Shown: one piece after another, positions 49,211 through 49,992 of the stretch
Numbering within the stretch: position 1 is the stretch's first letter
How the letters are laid out: each line of letters begins with the position of its first letter
Origin: Syntrophomonadaceae bacterium
GTDB lineage: Bacteria > Bacillota > Dethiobacteria > DTU022
Assembly (NCBI GenBank): GCA_003550645.1
Contig: PUKV01000252.1
Coordinates: forward strand, 1-49,992
Length of the DNA: 49,992 bases
Reading direction: 5' to 3'
Notes under the pieces: generated by a model
Seen by the model: the letters and a program-made list of their open reading frames with translations, nothing else
Told to the model about the DNA's origin: nothing
The model's database searches: none
Translations under genes and position numbers: made by a program

Positions 49211-49457
49211 ACAGGCGAAGAAAGACAGGAGTAGGCACAATTCTTTTTCAGAGAACCGGGGAGGCTGGAAACCGGTAAAGGGCTGTGCTGAACGTCGGTC
49301 CGGAGCCGTCCGGCTGAAACTGAAGTAGGCCGGACCGGGTTGATACCGTTACCACCATCACAAAGACTGGCTTTTGTAACCAGTACGGTTCTGGTTAGGT
49401 TAAAAAGGGTGGTACCGCGGAGGAAGCCCCTTCGCCCCTTTGGGCGAAGGGTTTTTT
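49211..49457 (+). ncRNA. T-box riboswitch leader upstream of ilvE
   Basis: AGTA and AGAGA/GGCTGGAA Stem I-like motifs; antiterminator T-box AGGGTGGTACCGCGG (49406-49420); terminator CCCTTCGCCC-CTTT-GGGCGAAGGG-TTTTTT (49428-49457). Confidence 0.95.
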
Positions 49458-49495
49458 ATATTTATCCACACACTTTATAATAAGGGGCAATGCAT

Positions 49496-49992
49496 ATGAA
49501 CCGGATTATTTACATGAACGGTAGGATGGTTCCGGAAGAAGAAGCGGTAGTATCAGTTTTTGATCACGGTTTACTTTATGGAGACGGTGTTTTCGAAGGA
49601 ATCAGGGCTTATAGCGGCCGCATATTTAAGCTGGAGGAGCATATCCAGAGGCTGTTTGAATCGGCTCACTCGATCATGCTGAACCTTCCATATGATCACC
49701 ACCAGATGATCAGGGCGGTTGTTGACACGGTTAACGCCAACAACTTGCAGGATGCTTATATCAGGGTGGTCGTTTCCAGGGGAGTTGGTGATCTGGGGCT
49801 GGATCCTGAGAAATGCAAAAATCCCCAGGTAGTGATCATTGCTGACAAGATTAAATTGTTCCCGGAAGAGCTGTATGAAACAGGGTTAAGCGTTATCACA
49901 GTTGCCACCCGCCGCAACAATGCCGACGCCCTTGATCCCAAACTCAAATCCCTTAACTACCTCAACAACATCCTGGTCAAGCTGGAAGCCAA
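49496..49992 (+). CDS. ilvE: Branched-chain amino acid aminotransferase (partial, runs off the window)
   Basis: MNRIIYMNGRMVPEEEAVVSVFDHGLLYGDGVFEGIRAYSGRIFKLEEHIQRLFESAHSIMLNLPY...DALDPKLKSLNYLNNILVKLEA matches class IV aminotransferase (BCAT) motifs. Confidence 0.93.
   Translation, partial: MNRIIYMNGRMVPEEEAVVSVFDHGLLYGDGVFEGIRAYSGRIFKLEEHIQRLFESAHSIMLNLPYDHHQMIRAVVDTVNANNLQDAYIRVVVSRGVGDLGLDPEKCKNPQVVIIADKIKLFPEELYETGLSVITVATRRNNADALDPKLKSLNYLNNILVKLEA

Overview
The window is an origin-proximal chromosome segment from a Bacillota bacterium, probably a Clostridia-type lineage. Genes left of about 32.4 kb are on the minus strand and genes right of about 32.77 kb are on the plus strand, so they diverge from an oriC/dnaA region at about 32.4-34.46 kb. 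Minus-strand genes, from the origin outward: rpmH, rnpA, yidD, yidC, jag, mnmE, rsmG, noc-like, parA, parB (with a perfect parS site), an M23 peptidase, a bactofilin, adk, a DUF951 gene, ychF, an AI-2E family transporter, rpsF-ssb-rpsR, rplI, dnaB, an FAD-dependent dehydrogenase, a G5/M23 peptidase, walR-walK-yycH-yycI, murA, htrA-like, a phosphoglyceromutase-like enzyme, an MBL-fold hydrolase, rho, a FadR/GntR regulator and a partial glcD. Plus-strand genes: dnaA, dnaN, recF, DUF721, remB-like, gyrB, a class III aminotransferase, a TAXI-TRAP transporter with DUF1850, gyrA, a carboxyltransferase subunit, a T-box leader and a partial ilvE. Most of this is housekeeping, and I found no convincing new multi-gene defence, CRISPR or biosynthetic system. 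The observations most worth checking are: two REP-like elements sharing a GGGGACGGTTC core, with different self-complementary flanks, each placed at a stop codon; a pair of diverged MITE-like intergenic repeats; an apparent non-canonical ATT start for walK; a parS-parAB-noc-M23-bactofilin cluster; and a perfect-consensus promoter with a palindromic spacer ahead of a T-box leader.
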